Shown here: positions 1-6,659 of the stretch, in pieces
Position numbering within the stretch: position 1 is the stretch's first letter
Layout of the letters: every line of letters starts with the position of its first letter
Source: JAYWFX01 sp043778575
GTDB lineage: Bacteria; Patescibacteriota; JACMRA01
Reading direction: 5' to 3'
Assembly (NCBI GenBank): GCA_043778575.1
Contig: JAYWFX010000065.1
Location: 1 to 6,958, forward strand
Length of the DNA stretch: 6,958 nt
Notes under the pieces: model-generated
What the model was told of the DNA's origin: nothing
Databases searched by the model: none
What the model saw: only the letters and a program-made list of their open reading frames with translations
Program-made: the position numbers and the translations under genes

Positions 1-238
1 CGATGTATTTGATGATTGAGAATAAAACAATTGACTGTGATATGAGAATTCCAACACCAAGGAGGCAGTACCCCACATGCAGAGCGACTCCAAGACCCAA
101 ACCAATAGATGTAAAAATAGCAGTTCTGCGACCGTACTTGATACTCTGGAGACAAATCATAGCAAAATCTGGGCCAGGCAACATAACAGCAAGTAGATCA
201 ACGGTGGCAATTGTGATAAGTTCAGTTAAGTAGGGCAT
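1..238 (-). CDS. LysE/RhtB-family amino-acid exporter, N-terminal part
   Basis: This is the first 79 codons of a leftward gene whose 3' end lies outside the window. The protein starts MPYLTELITIATVD and continues as a hydrophobic helix into P21-G-P-D-F25, the signature at the end of the first helix in the LysE/RhtB translocator family. A basic loop with KYGRR follows, then a glycine-rich second helix (IGLGLGVALHVGY), a further helix (LLGVGILIS) and the start of the next segment. Known family members are inner-membrane proteins of about 200 residues with roughly six helices that export amino acids or related small molecules by proton antiport; the substrate cannot be read from this fragment. 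The ATG at 238 fits the usual family start. No Shine-Dalgarno sequence precedes it. The gene diverges from the orphan gene that starts at 463. The plus-strand reading frame over the same bases is a shadow. Confidence 0.85.
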   Translation of the reverse strand, partial: MPYLTELITIATVDLLAVMLPGPDFAMICLQSIKYGRRTAIFTSIGLGLGVALHVGYCLLGVGILISQSIVLFSIIKYI

Positions 239-351
239 ATAATATGTTGATTGAGTTAATTGAGATGATGAGGAAAATGTTGTATTAATTAATTTTTGAA
301 TGTAGGAAAGTCTGGGACTGTGAAATGTGTGATTTGTATGTGTGATATTTT

Positions 352-378
352 TTGAGAGCCAATAATTGTTAACATAAT
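352..378 (+). promoter_or_regulatory. candidate sigma70-type promoter for the 463-4456 gene cluster
   Basis: TTGAGA at 352-357 and CATAAT at 373-378 each match the sigma70 -35 and -10 consensus at five of six positions, but the spacer is only 15 bp. A start near 385 would leave a leader of about 78 nt. TAAAAT at 439-444 is an alternative -10 element that would leave a leader of only about 12 nt, though it lacks a good -35. The rest of 239-462 holds no open frame, hairpin or repeat that I can support. Such matches are common by chance in AT-rich DNA. Confidence 0.25.
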
Positions 379-462
379 ACTTTATGCAAATCTGAATTAA
401 AAATAACGTCAAAGAATTTCTGCTTTTTGTGCAAAAGATAAAATTAGGGTACTATTTATGGT

Positions 463-1596
463 ATGTACATGAAGCCGCCTACACTTATCAATCTATCTGT
501 TAAACCTCCAGTGGGTGATGATTTAACTGCGAAAAATGATATTGTTGGATATATTCGTCACAATAATCCAGATCCTAGACATCATGAGTTTCCATACCGG
601 TATCCATTTGAGTGTTTTAAAAGAGACGAGATTGAGATAACTAAATACTATAAAATATTTATCCAGGCGGCACTTTGGAATATAGGTGTGAATCCAAAAT
701 TGATGGCAGTGTCTGTGATTGAGGAGTTAAATGAAATTGCTTATCAATTTGTTTTTTGTGAGCTTTTGGCAGTGGATAAGAGGAAACTAAATAAAGACGG
801 AGATCCGTACCAAGGCAGTTTATTTTTTTCTGAAGAACAACTAAAAGATGATGATTACAGACAGAAAAGCATAAAAAGAGGTATAATAAATTTTTTACCT
901 AAGCGTTTGTCAGGAGTGCTTGCCAAAGGAGCAAAAATTAGATCGTTGATTGCAGAAAGTCAAAACTCGCTGGATGCACCGAGTAAACAATCAGACCCAG
1001 ATTCAGGTTCACCAATGACGACGATGGATAGTATATCAAAAAAATATCAGTATTATTCAGATGAATATTACGAACGAGACGATATCCAATCTAATGAAGA
1101 CAATCAATTCAGTGAAGATCATCATGAGGTAATCGTTGGTCATCTTGAAAATCTCACAACCGCAGACATTGGAATTTTAATCAAGCTTAGAAAATCTTCA
1201 GACTATGAGAAACATTCGGAAATGCTAGAAAAATATTTGGAGCAAATACAAACATTTTGGGATTTAGAAATGCAAGGAAAAACTAGAACAGAAAAAATGC
1301 AGTTGATGAAAATCAGTAGTGATATTGAGCTAAAGCTAAAGTGCATGGCTCATATTTTGTTTCTGTGTGAATTTTGTGATCCAAAGAGCCCGTCATTATA
1401 TGGTAGTAAGATTTTAGCAGACAGAATCAAACAATTCATTACCCTATCTAAATGGAAAGCTGGTGTAGCGGAAAAGAACAGTTTTACTATAAAATCAATA
1501 ACAGAGAGATTTACATCAAATAAACGAAAACAAAGACAAACACCCGAGCAGAGATTAGCTGAGCTGAAGTTGACTAAAAAGTTGGCTCATGCTTGA
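463..1596 (+). CDS. hypothetical protein, 377 aa, with acidic low-complexity linker
   Basis: I do not recognise this protein. There is no signal peptide or clear membrane helix, so it is probably cytoplasmic. Residues 1-50 are rich in proline and polar residues (RHNNPDPRHHEFPYRYPF). Residues 55-165 look mostly helical (IFIQAALWNIGVNPKLMAVSVIEEL). Residues 165-225 are rich in Ser, Asp, Glu and Tyr and look disordered. Residues 226-335 are again helical and charged, with a small cysteine cluster (C294, C302, C305) that does not form a standard zinc motif. The C-terminus (about 350-377) is strongly basic and could contact nucleic acid; that last point is inference. The ATG at 463 was chosen; an ATG at 469 is equally possible, and neither has a Shine-Dalgarno sequence. 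It is the first gene of the rightward cluster and its TGA stop lies 8 bp before the mutase ATG, so co-transcription is likely. By eye it is more A/T-rich than the mutase gene. Confidence 0.75.
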   Translation: MYMKPPTLINLSVKPPVGDDLTAKNDIVGYIRHNNPDPRHHEFPYRYPFECFKRDEIEITKYYKIFIQAALWNIGVNPKLMAVSVIEELNEIAYQFVFCELLAVDKRKLNKDGDPYQGSLFFSEEQLKDDDYRQKSIKRGIINFLPKRLSGVLAKGAKIRSLIAESQNSLDAPSKQSDPDSGSPMTTMDSISKKYQYYSDEYYERDDIQSNEDNQFSEDHHEVIVGHLENLTTADIGILIKLRKSSDYEKHSEMLEKYLEQIQTFWDLEMQGKTRTEKMQLMKISSDIELKLKCMAHILFLCEFCDPKSPSLYGSKILADRIKQFITLSKWKAGVAEKNSFTIKSITERFTSNKRKQRQTPEQRLAELKLTKKLAHA

Positions 1597-1604
1597 AATT
1601 GGAT

Positions 1605-3041
1605 ATGACAGATCTATCTAAATTTTTCAAGGCGTATGACGTCAGAGGTACCGTTCCAGAACTCACAGCAGAGATTTATTATCTAGTAGCACAGGGATTG
1701 GTAGAGACAATTTTGAAACCAGAGGGTTTGCCACTGACGGTAAATATGTGTCGAGATGTGCGGTATTCTAGCCCAGAATTTTACAAAGCTTTTTATAATG
1801 GACTGTTGAGTGTGGGTGCTACTCCTATCGCTATTGGTTTTGGCCCAAGTGAGCTATTGTACGCCGCGTGTCAGGTAAATGATTTTGCTGGGGCAATGAT
1901 CACAGCGAGTCACAATCCAAAAGACGACAACGGTATCAAAATGGTAAAAAAAGTACCACAGATGCTTGGTATCGAATCAGGTCTGGCAAGTATCAGAGAT
2001 TATGTAATTGAAAAAATGGAGGCAGGATTCAATATTGACCTAGTGGATATGGTGGAAGTCCAGGAAGATGGAGAATTTCATAATCAGGTCGTAGAGTATC
2101 TCTTTAACACCTTTAAGACCGTTGGTCAGGTTGATACGATTAACTCAATTCTCACAAAGACAGACAAAAAACTCAAGATTGTAGCTGATACCGCAAATGG
2201 AATGGGAGGGTTTTTGATGCCATTTATTGCAAAGATGTATCCAAATATTGAGTTCGTACCAATGTTCTGGGAGTTAGATGGGAATTTTCCAAACCATCCA
2301 GCTGACCCTATGGCAGGAGAAAATATTAAATTCCTCCAAGAAAAGGTGCTCGAGGTTGGTGCTGATTTGGGTATTGCCTTTGATGGTGATGCAGACAGAG
2401 CATTCTTTGTAGATGAGAAAGGTGAACGAATCAATGGTGAATTTCTCGTCCCAGCCTTTGCAAAATACATGGTAAAAGAAGCCATTTCAAAACCTGAATT
2501 AGGATTAGATCCTGCGGTTGTTTTCCCAGTCTCTTACTCAAGAGCAACTCTCGATACTGTATATGAAAACAATGGTATCCCTGTTGGAGCAAAACAAGGA
2601 CATACCTTTATAAAAACCAAAATGAAGAAGTATAATGCAGTTTATGGAGGTGAGGCTAGTGGTCATCACTACTTTGGTCAGTTTGGATTTATGGATTCAG
2701 GAGCTTTGACAGTGTCTTTGATGATCAGAATCTTGGTTGAAAATAATCAAAAGTCATCTACAGTTTTAGACTACTGGACATCTAAATACTTTGTCAGTGG
2801 CGAGCATAACTTTAAATTAGTTGATGGTCTCACGATGCCGATTATCAGAGAAAAACTCCTTTCTACATATTCAGATGCTACAATCAGTGAAATGGAAGGG
2901 ATTACAATTTATTATCCAGAGTGGAAAGTCACCGTACGTGGATCAAACACAGAACCCCTCATCCGTGTAAATGTAGAATATAAAGGAGTTGATAAGGTTA
3001 TGGAAAAACTAGAGGAAGTCAAAAAAGTAGTGGGAGTCTAG
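1605..3041 (+). CDS. manB: phosphomannomutase/phosphoglucomutase (alpha-D-phosphohexomutase family)
   Basis: The enzyme interconverts hexose-6-phosphate and hexose-1-phosphate in the cytoplasm, feeding GDP-mannose or UDP-glucose synthesis for envelope glycans. All four signature loops are present (numbered from the upstream TTG at 1593; subtract 4 for the ATG). They are the phosphoserine loop TASHNP at 104-109 with S106, the Mg-binding loop DGDADR at 264-269, the sugar-binding loop GGEASGH at 352-358, and the phosphate-binding loop RGSNTEPLIR at 449-458. The N-terminus carries the typical FFKAYDVRG. Length (478 aa) is slightly above the usual 450-465. The ATG at 1605 is preferred because the family normally begins shortly before the YDVRG motif. 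A TTG at 1593, overlapping the upstream stop as TTGA, is an alternative that would imply translational coupling. Mannose versus glucose preference cannot be decided from sequence, so the symbol is provisional. radA follows after 20 bp. Confidence 0.95.
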   Translation: MTDLSKFFKAYDVRGTVPELTAEIYYLVAQGLVETILKPEGLPLTVNMCRDVRYSSPEFYKAFYNGLLSVGATPIAIGFGPSELLYAACQVNDFAGAMITASHNPKDDNGIKMVKKVPQMLGIESGLASIRDYVIEKMEAGFNIDLVDMVEVQEDGEFHNQVVEYLFNTFKTVGQVDTINSILTKTDKKLKIVADTANGMGGFLMPFIAKMYPNIEFVPMFWELDGNFPNHPADPMAGENIKFLQEKVLEVGADLGIAFDGDADRAFFVDEKGERINGEFLVPAFAKYMVKEAISKPELGLDPAVVFPVSYSRATLDTVYENNGIPVGAKQGHTFIKTKMKKYNAVYGGEASGHHYFGQFGFMDSGALTVSLMIRILVENNQKSSTVLDYWTSKYFVSGEHNFKLVDGLTMPIIREKLLSTYSDATISEMEGITIYYPEWKVTVRGSNTEPLIRVNVEYKGVDKVMEKLEEVKKVVGV

Positions 3042-3061
3042 GCTAGTCAAAGATAGCATAT

Positions 3062-4456
3062 ATGCCTAAACCAAAGACTAAATTCCAATGCTCAAACTGT
3101 AGTCATATAGAGGCGAAATGGTCTGGTAAGTGCCCACAATGTAGTTCGTGGAATACCTTTTCAGAGGTTACTGAGGTTGATAATTCGGGTGTAGGTTCGC
3201 AGTTTTCTGTCAGCGGCGAGCAACAGGTTTTGAAGCCAGAGTCAATCAATCAAATCTTAGAAAAGATAAAAACAACCAAAGAGAGACGCTTGTTCAATTT
3301 TTCAGCAGACGTTTTGAATGGGTTTTTTGGAAAGGGTTTGGTCGCTGGGAGTTTGACACTGCTTGCAGGTGAGCCCGGACTTGGTAAGTCAACACTAGCT
3401 TTACAGCTACTCAGGTCTTTGTGGATCGGTAAGTCAAAAAATGATGACCTCAACCTATTATATATTACTGCTGAAGAGTCTTCTGCGGAGCTCGCTCGTC
3501 GTTCTGAGCGGTTAAATATCCCCCAAGAAATCAATGTACTTCAGGCAAATAACTTTGAGCAGATCGAATCTGTACTTGAGAGAGTGAAGCCAGATATAGC
3601 TATTATTGACTCTGTTCAGACGATTTATAGCTCCAAAATCAACTCGAATCCGGGTAGTGTGACTCAGGTTTCGACTATTGCGAGTCAGCTGTTGGCAATT
3701 TCTAAATCCAAGCATATCACGATTATTTTGATTGGTCACGTCACTAAAGAAGGGCAAATTGCTGGGCCTAAAACTCTGGAGCACTTAGTCGATAGTGTGT
3801 GCCTACTGGAATCCTCCGAAAACACTAAATACCGCACTCTAAGTTTCTCTAAAAATCGATTTGGTTCTACATCGAATCTTTTACTCCTCAAAATGGAAGA
3901 ATCTGGTCTGGAAATCGTCAGTAACCCATCACTAGCTCTACTTGAAAATATCGAGGAGGGGGTTGGGGTGTGTTACGGAATTGCCCTTGATAAAGATTTA
4001 CCGCTGGTGGTCGAAGTGCAGGCTCTCGTATCTAAACCAAATTTCCAAGGTGAAAAAGCTGTGTTTGGTCGGCGTGAGGCGTTGGGTCTCAAAACTGCAA
4101 AACTCAATGTGATACTAGCCATTGCTGAAAAATACCTAGGGCTGGATCTGAAAAATCGTGATATTTATATTCAGTTTTCTGGTATGCCCAAAAGTGTGAG
4201 TGATGACAGTTTGGATCTAGCTACTTTATGTGCTATTCTGTCATCGTTGTATGAGAAACCAATCGAGGAAATTATCTCAAAGTCCAAAAATAAATCACAA
4301 TCAAAATTAGTTTTTGCTGGTAGACTAACACTCAGCGGCAATCTGAGGTCGCCAACCAACGAAGCCGAACGCACAAACACATCAAAGAAACTAGGGTTTG
4401 ATCTCAACAAAGGCATAGAGTTCGGAGATCTAACCAAAATTTTTACTCATTCATAG
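3062..4456 (+). CDS. radA: DNA repair protein RadA (Sms), branch-migration ATPase
   Basis: RadA is a hexameric, RecA-like helicase that promotes branch migration in recombinational repair and processes stalled forks. The 464 residues match the family length and layout. A C4 zinc finger lies at C10, C13, C24 and C27 (CSNC...CPQC). The Walker A motif GEPGLGKST is at 103-111 and the Walker B segment IAIIDS ends around D183. The RadA-specific KNRFG motif is at 264-268. A C-terminal Lon-like domain follows, with the conserved segment SVSDDSLDLATLCAILSS. The extreme C-terminus appears a little shorter than in E. coli RadA: the strand that normally follows KLGF (an IVP-type segment) is abbreviated before the final GDLTKIF. 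The ATG at 3062 lies just before the zinc finger, as usual; no Shine-Dalgarno sequence is visible. It is the last gene of the rightward cluster. Its last 14 bp overlap the convergent gene 4443-5078, and no hairpin terminator is visible between them. Confidence 0.97.
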   Translation: MPKPKTKFQCSNCSHIEAKWSGKCPQCSSWNTFSEVTEVDNSGVGSQFSVSGEQQVLKPESINQILEKIKTTKERRLFNFSADVLNGFFGKGLVAGSLTLLAGEPGLGKSTLALQLLRSLWIGKSKNDDLNLLYITAEESSAELARRSERLNIPQEINVLQANNFEQIESVLERVKPDIAIIDSVQTIYSSKINSNPGSVTQVSTIASQLLAISKSKHITIILIGHVTKEGQIAGPKTLEHLVDSVCLLESSENTKYRTLSFSKNRFGSTSNLLLLKMEESGLEIVSNPSLALLENIEEGVGVCYGIALDKDLPLVVEVQALVSKPNFQGEKAVFGRREALGLKTAKLNVILAIAEKYLGLDLKNRDIYIQFSGMPKSVSDDSLDLATLCAILSSLYEKPIEEIISKSKNKSQSKLVFAGRLTLSGNLRSPTNEAERTNTSKKLGFDLNKGIEFGDLTKIFTHS

Positions 4457-5078
4457 CCTTCATAGTTGACCAAGCTCTTTGTGTAAGCAGCACCATTTTT
4501 TGGATTTGTATTGGATCTAAATTTGTATTTCCTGCACTGTGTAGCTGTAAAGAAGTATTCACTAGACTTTCTCTGGTAACATTAGGATTTGTTTCCAACA
4601 ACGTTAAGATTAAATCAACTGTTAGATTGGACAATTTTACCACCCTTTGTTCTCTCATATCTAATCCCCCCCCAGCCTCAATAATGTTAACTATATTTTC
4701 AGGCAAAGCCAAACGTAGAATTGTATAAAATACTATATCTATGTCATGCCCAGATTCAACCACATTGTCTATTTTCTCCATATCTATGTCGCTGAGGGAT
4801 CCTTGTACTCTTAACGAATCAATATTTTCTCTGATTATTGTTAGAATCGTTGTGTAAAGGGTTTTATTTTCTAGTTCTCCCAAAGCCTCTTTTAGTGTAT
4901 TTTCTCGATTTGTAATGACATTTGGTTTGTCAGTGTAGTATTCTAAACCTGTGAGCTCTATTTGCATTACAAATAAAATCCCGTTAATGATCGCGCTTGT
5001 CTGCCCGAGATTGTTGGTCTCAGCTATTTCTAAAGCTAGTTCTCGTTGTGGAGTGAGGAATGCGGTTTCTGGGTTCAT
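4443..5078 (-). CDS. hypothetical helical protein, 211 aa
   Basis: I do not recognise this protein. From the ATG at 5078 it begins MNPETAFLTPQREL and appears alpha-helical throughout, with regular amphipathic stretches (for example IINGILFVMQIELTG at 30-44, TILTIIRENIDSL around 77-89, LTVDLILTLLETNP around 152-165). There is no convincing membrane span, signal peptide, cysteine pair or catalytic motif. The pattern resembles a small helical-bundle or repeat-type scaffold, but that is only an impression. The frame also opens upstream to 5210; those starts (for example 5117, 5123) either leave an odd MCFYLCIS leader or run antisense into polA, so 5078 is preferred. No Shine-Dalgarno sequence is visible. 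It converges with radA (14 bp overlap) and diverges from polA, so it needs its own promoter. It sits where the N-terminal half of a full-length PolA gene would be expected. A run of eight G residues lies within codons 135-138. Confidence 0.65.
   Translation of the reverse strand: MNPETAFLTPQRELALEIAETNNLGQTSAIINGILFVMQIELTGLEYYTDKPNVITNRENTLKEALGELENKTLYTTILTIIRENIDSLRVQGSLSDIDMEKIDNVVESGHDIDIVFYTILRLALPENIVNIIEAGGGLDMREQRVVKLSNLTVDLILTLLETNPNVTRESLVNTSLQLHSAGNTNLDPIQIQKMVLLTQRAWSTMKAMNE
4666..4673. repeat. C8/G8 homopolymer inside a coding region
   Basis: Eight consecutive C on the plus strand read as eight G in the coding strand of the leftward orphan, spanning its Ala-Gly-Gly-Gly codons 135-138. 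It is the longest G/C homopolymer I see in the window and stands out in this AT-rich DNA. Gain or loss of one base would shift the frame and alter the last third of the protein. Confidence 0.9.
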
Positions 5079-5127
5079 ATTTGGTTGTGTATTAGATATG
5101 CACAAATAAAAGCACATAAACATTGAC
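5079..5127. promoter_or_regulatory. 49-bp divergent intergenic region between the orphan gene and polA
   Basis: The two starts are back to back, so any promoters for both must lie here or within the coding ends. On the minus strand TCTAAT (plus 5091-5096) matches the -10 consensus at five of six positions and would start transcription roughly 6-7 nt before the orphan ATG; no good -35 accompanies it. On the plus strand CATAAA at 5115-5120 is a weak -10 candidate. A TAA at 5107-5109 closes the polA frame upstream. No operator-like palindrome is evident. Confidence 0.3.
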
Positions 5128-6606
5128 TTGGCAAAGGTGGACATAAATAAATATGCTGTGGATGCCTTGGTCATGAAATCAAAATTTGTACTAGATCGAA
5201 AAGCCCTCATAAAAAACCTCGAAAGCTATGATATCGATGAGAACTTAGAAATCTTGGACGTGAGTCTTGCTCGATATTTAGTGCACTCTAGTCACAAGAT
5301 GGAAACGTACTTAGCTCCTACATCTCAGACTGAATTGGACAGTGAAGGTGAGAAATACTTAGAGGAATTTGATGAAAAAACCCTATATCTGTGGAAAGAA
5401 GTCGAATCACCACTTACTACCGTGTTGGCAAAAATGGAAGTTGATGGTGTGTATGTAGACAAACAAAAACTCCAGCAGACAGCAGAAATCATGAAACGGC
5501 AATTAGCAGAAATTAGTGCAAATATACGACATATTCTAGGCGAAGAAATAAATATCAACTCACCCCAACAGCTGGGTGTAGCTCTGGTTGGACAGGGATT
5601 TGTCCTCAAGAAATCAAAGACTGGAGCAATCTCTACCAGTAAAGAAGTCTTGGATGGGCTTTTGGAGGATGATCAAACTGGTCTTGTACAGCTGATTTTG
5701 AAGTATCGGACGATCAATAAACTCATTGGGACATATACCCAGAATCTGATTGATGTACTCGATGAAAATAGTCGAATCCACTGCACATTTAATCAGACTC
5801 AAGCTGCTACTGGGAGGCTTTCTTCTGTTGATCCGAATCTCCAAAATATCCCTATTCGAAACCTTGAGTTTGGTAGTTTGATTCGCAGTTGTTTTTGTGC
5901 TCCGGACTCGAGTCGTGTGATTTTGAGTGCAGATTATTCTCAGGTGGAATTGCGAATCCTAGCACATATTAGTGGTGACAAAAACCTCATTGATGCTTTT
6001 CAATTTGACCAAGACGTACATAAACGCACTGCAGCTGAAATGCTGGGGATTACTATCTCAGATGTGACAAAGGAGCAAAGAACACTGGGCAAGACTCTCA
6101 ACTTTGCACTGGTATACCAGCAGGGTAGTTTTGCCACGAGTAAGATGCTGGGGATTACTATGGCGGAAGCAAAGGATTTTACCGAAAAGTATTTCTCAGC
6201 ATTTCCAGCGGTAAAGCCACTTGTCGACTCAGTTTTGATTGATGCAAAGAATCGAGGGTATGTAGAAAGTATATTTGGGAGACGGAGGTATTTCCAAAAT
6301 CTCAATTCAAAGATGTTTATGCTCAGGCAGATTGATGAGCGTGCTGCGTTTAATGCTGTGCTTCAGGGGTCAAATGCTGATTTGATAAAAATAGCCATGA
6401 TAGAAATTTATAGGCAAATACAGTACAGGGGGCTAGATGCTAAAATGGTGCTTCAGGTGCATGACGAGTTGGTTTTTGAAGTATCTAAAGATTGTGTAGA
6501 GGAGCTCAGAGAACTCGTTGTAAAGATTATGTCCAATCCGCCAATAGACCTTGCGGTTGCGATCAAAGTAGATACGTCTGTAGGTGATAGCTGGATAAAA
6601 GAGTAG
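5128..6606 (+). CDS. polA: DNA polymerase I, polymerase domain with vestigial 3'-5' exonuclease stub
   Basis: This is a family A DNA polymerase of 492 residues, about half the usual PolA length. Polymerase motifs are intact: TGRLSS (228-233) and DPNLQNIP (235-242); motif A DYSQVELR with catalytic D269; an O-helix with R318, K322, F326 and Y330, equivalent to E. coli R754, K758, F762 and Y766; and motif C QVHDE with D446/E447. The residues after Y330 are QQGSF rather than the E. coli GMSAF. The 5' nuclease domain is absent. Of the exonuclease domain only residues 1-90 or so remain: VLDRKALIKNL resembles exo II, but exo I is missing and the exo III YxxxD position reads YLEEF, so proofreading is predicted to be lost. 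The start is uncertain. The TTG at 5128 keeps the most domain-like sequence; GTG 5137, GTG 5170 and ATG 5173 are alternatives, all without a Shine-Dalgarno sequence. The expected role is repair synthesis and gap filling. Confidence 0.93.
   Translation: MAKVDINKYAVDALVMKSKFVLDRKALIKNLESYDIDENLEILDVSLARYLVHSSHKMETYLAPTSQTELDSEGEKYLEEFDEKTLYLWKEVESPLTTVLAKMEVDGVYVDKQKLQQTAEIMKRQLAEISANIRHILGEEININSPQQLGVALVGQGFVLKKSKTGAISTSKEVLDGLLEDDQTGLVQLILKYRTINKLIGTYTQNLIDVLDENSRIHCTFNQTQAATGRLSSVDPNLQNIPIRNLEFGSLIRSCFCAPDSSRVILSADYSQVELRILAHISGDKNLIDAFQFDQDVHKRTAAEMLGITISDVTKEQRTLGKTLNFALVYQQGSFATSKMLGITMAEAKDFTEKYFSAFPAVKPLVDSVLIDAKNRGYVESIFGRRRYFQNLNSKMFMLRQIDERAAFNAVLQGSNADLIKIAMIEIYRQIQYRGLDAKMVLQVHDELVFEVSKDCVEELRELVVKIMSNPPIDLAVAIKVDTSVGDSWIKE
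6040..6161 (+). repeat. exact 17-bp direct repeat within polA, 105 bp apart
   Basis: The 17-mer beginning ATGCTGGGG and ending TTACTAT occurs at 6040-6056 and again at 6145-6161. The copies encode MLGITI (residues 305-310) and MLGITM (340-345) in the same frame and flank the O-helix. The E. coli equivalents of the two sites (VFGLPL and QLNIPR) are similar in form but not identical, so the match probably reflects chance convergence or local conversion rather than a mobile element. Confidence 0.85.
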
Positions 6607-6624
6607 AACATCACCCCACACCAA

Positions 6625-6652
6625 AATCCCCACTCAAGTCTAGGTGGGGATT
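6625..6652. terminator. stem-loop, probable bidirectional terminator between convergent genes
   Basis: AATCCCCAC at 6625-6633 pairs perfectly with GTGGGGATT at 6644-6652, a 9-bp GC-rich stem with a 10-nt loop, starting 19 bp after the polA stop. Read on the minus strand the stem is extended into a TTTT run, so it could also stop the leftward gene ending at 6708. On the plus strand the following bases are only T-rich (GCTGGTTTCTC), which is a weak U-tract. Its position between two convergent genes supports the call. Confidence 0.7.
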
Positions 6653-6659
6653 GCTGGTT

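Noticed and set aside
3..233. Plus-strand open frame of 76 codons
   Set aside because: It is the antisense shadow of the LysE-type gene; the minus strand carries the family signature PGPDF and typical helices.
427..455. TTGTGC-17 bp-TACTAT as promoter giving a leaderless mRNA at 463
   Set aside because: Spacing is ideal but only 3/6 and 4/6 positions match the consensus, weaker than the 352-378 candidate.
463..1620. Alternative genetic code with TGA as a sense codon (Gracilibacteria/Absconditabacteria type)
   Set aside because: The orphan frame meets two TGA codons close together at its end, next to the mutase start, and none of the conserved genes contains an in-frame TGA, so TGA behaves as a stop.
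2126..2485. Minus-strand open frame of 119 codons
   Set aside because: It lies wholly inside the phosphohexomutase gene, opposite its catalytic DGDADR region, and its translation is low in recognisable structure.
3037..3052. CTAGGCTAG palindrome after the mutase stop as a terminator or operator
   Set aside because: The arms are only 4 bp each with a 1-bp centre, without a T-tract; it is too small to support a function.
5079..5210. Longer N-terminus of the leftward orphan, starting at 5210, 5123 or 5117
   Set aside because: The 5210 start runs antisense through the polA coding start, and all the longer versions add an implausible leader; the ATG at 5078 gives a clean start and leaves room for divergent promoters.
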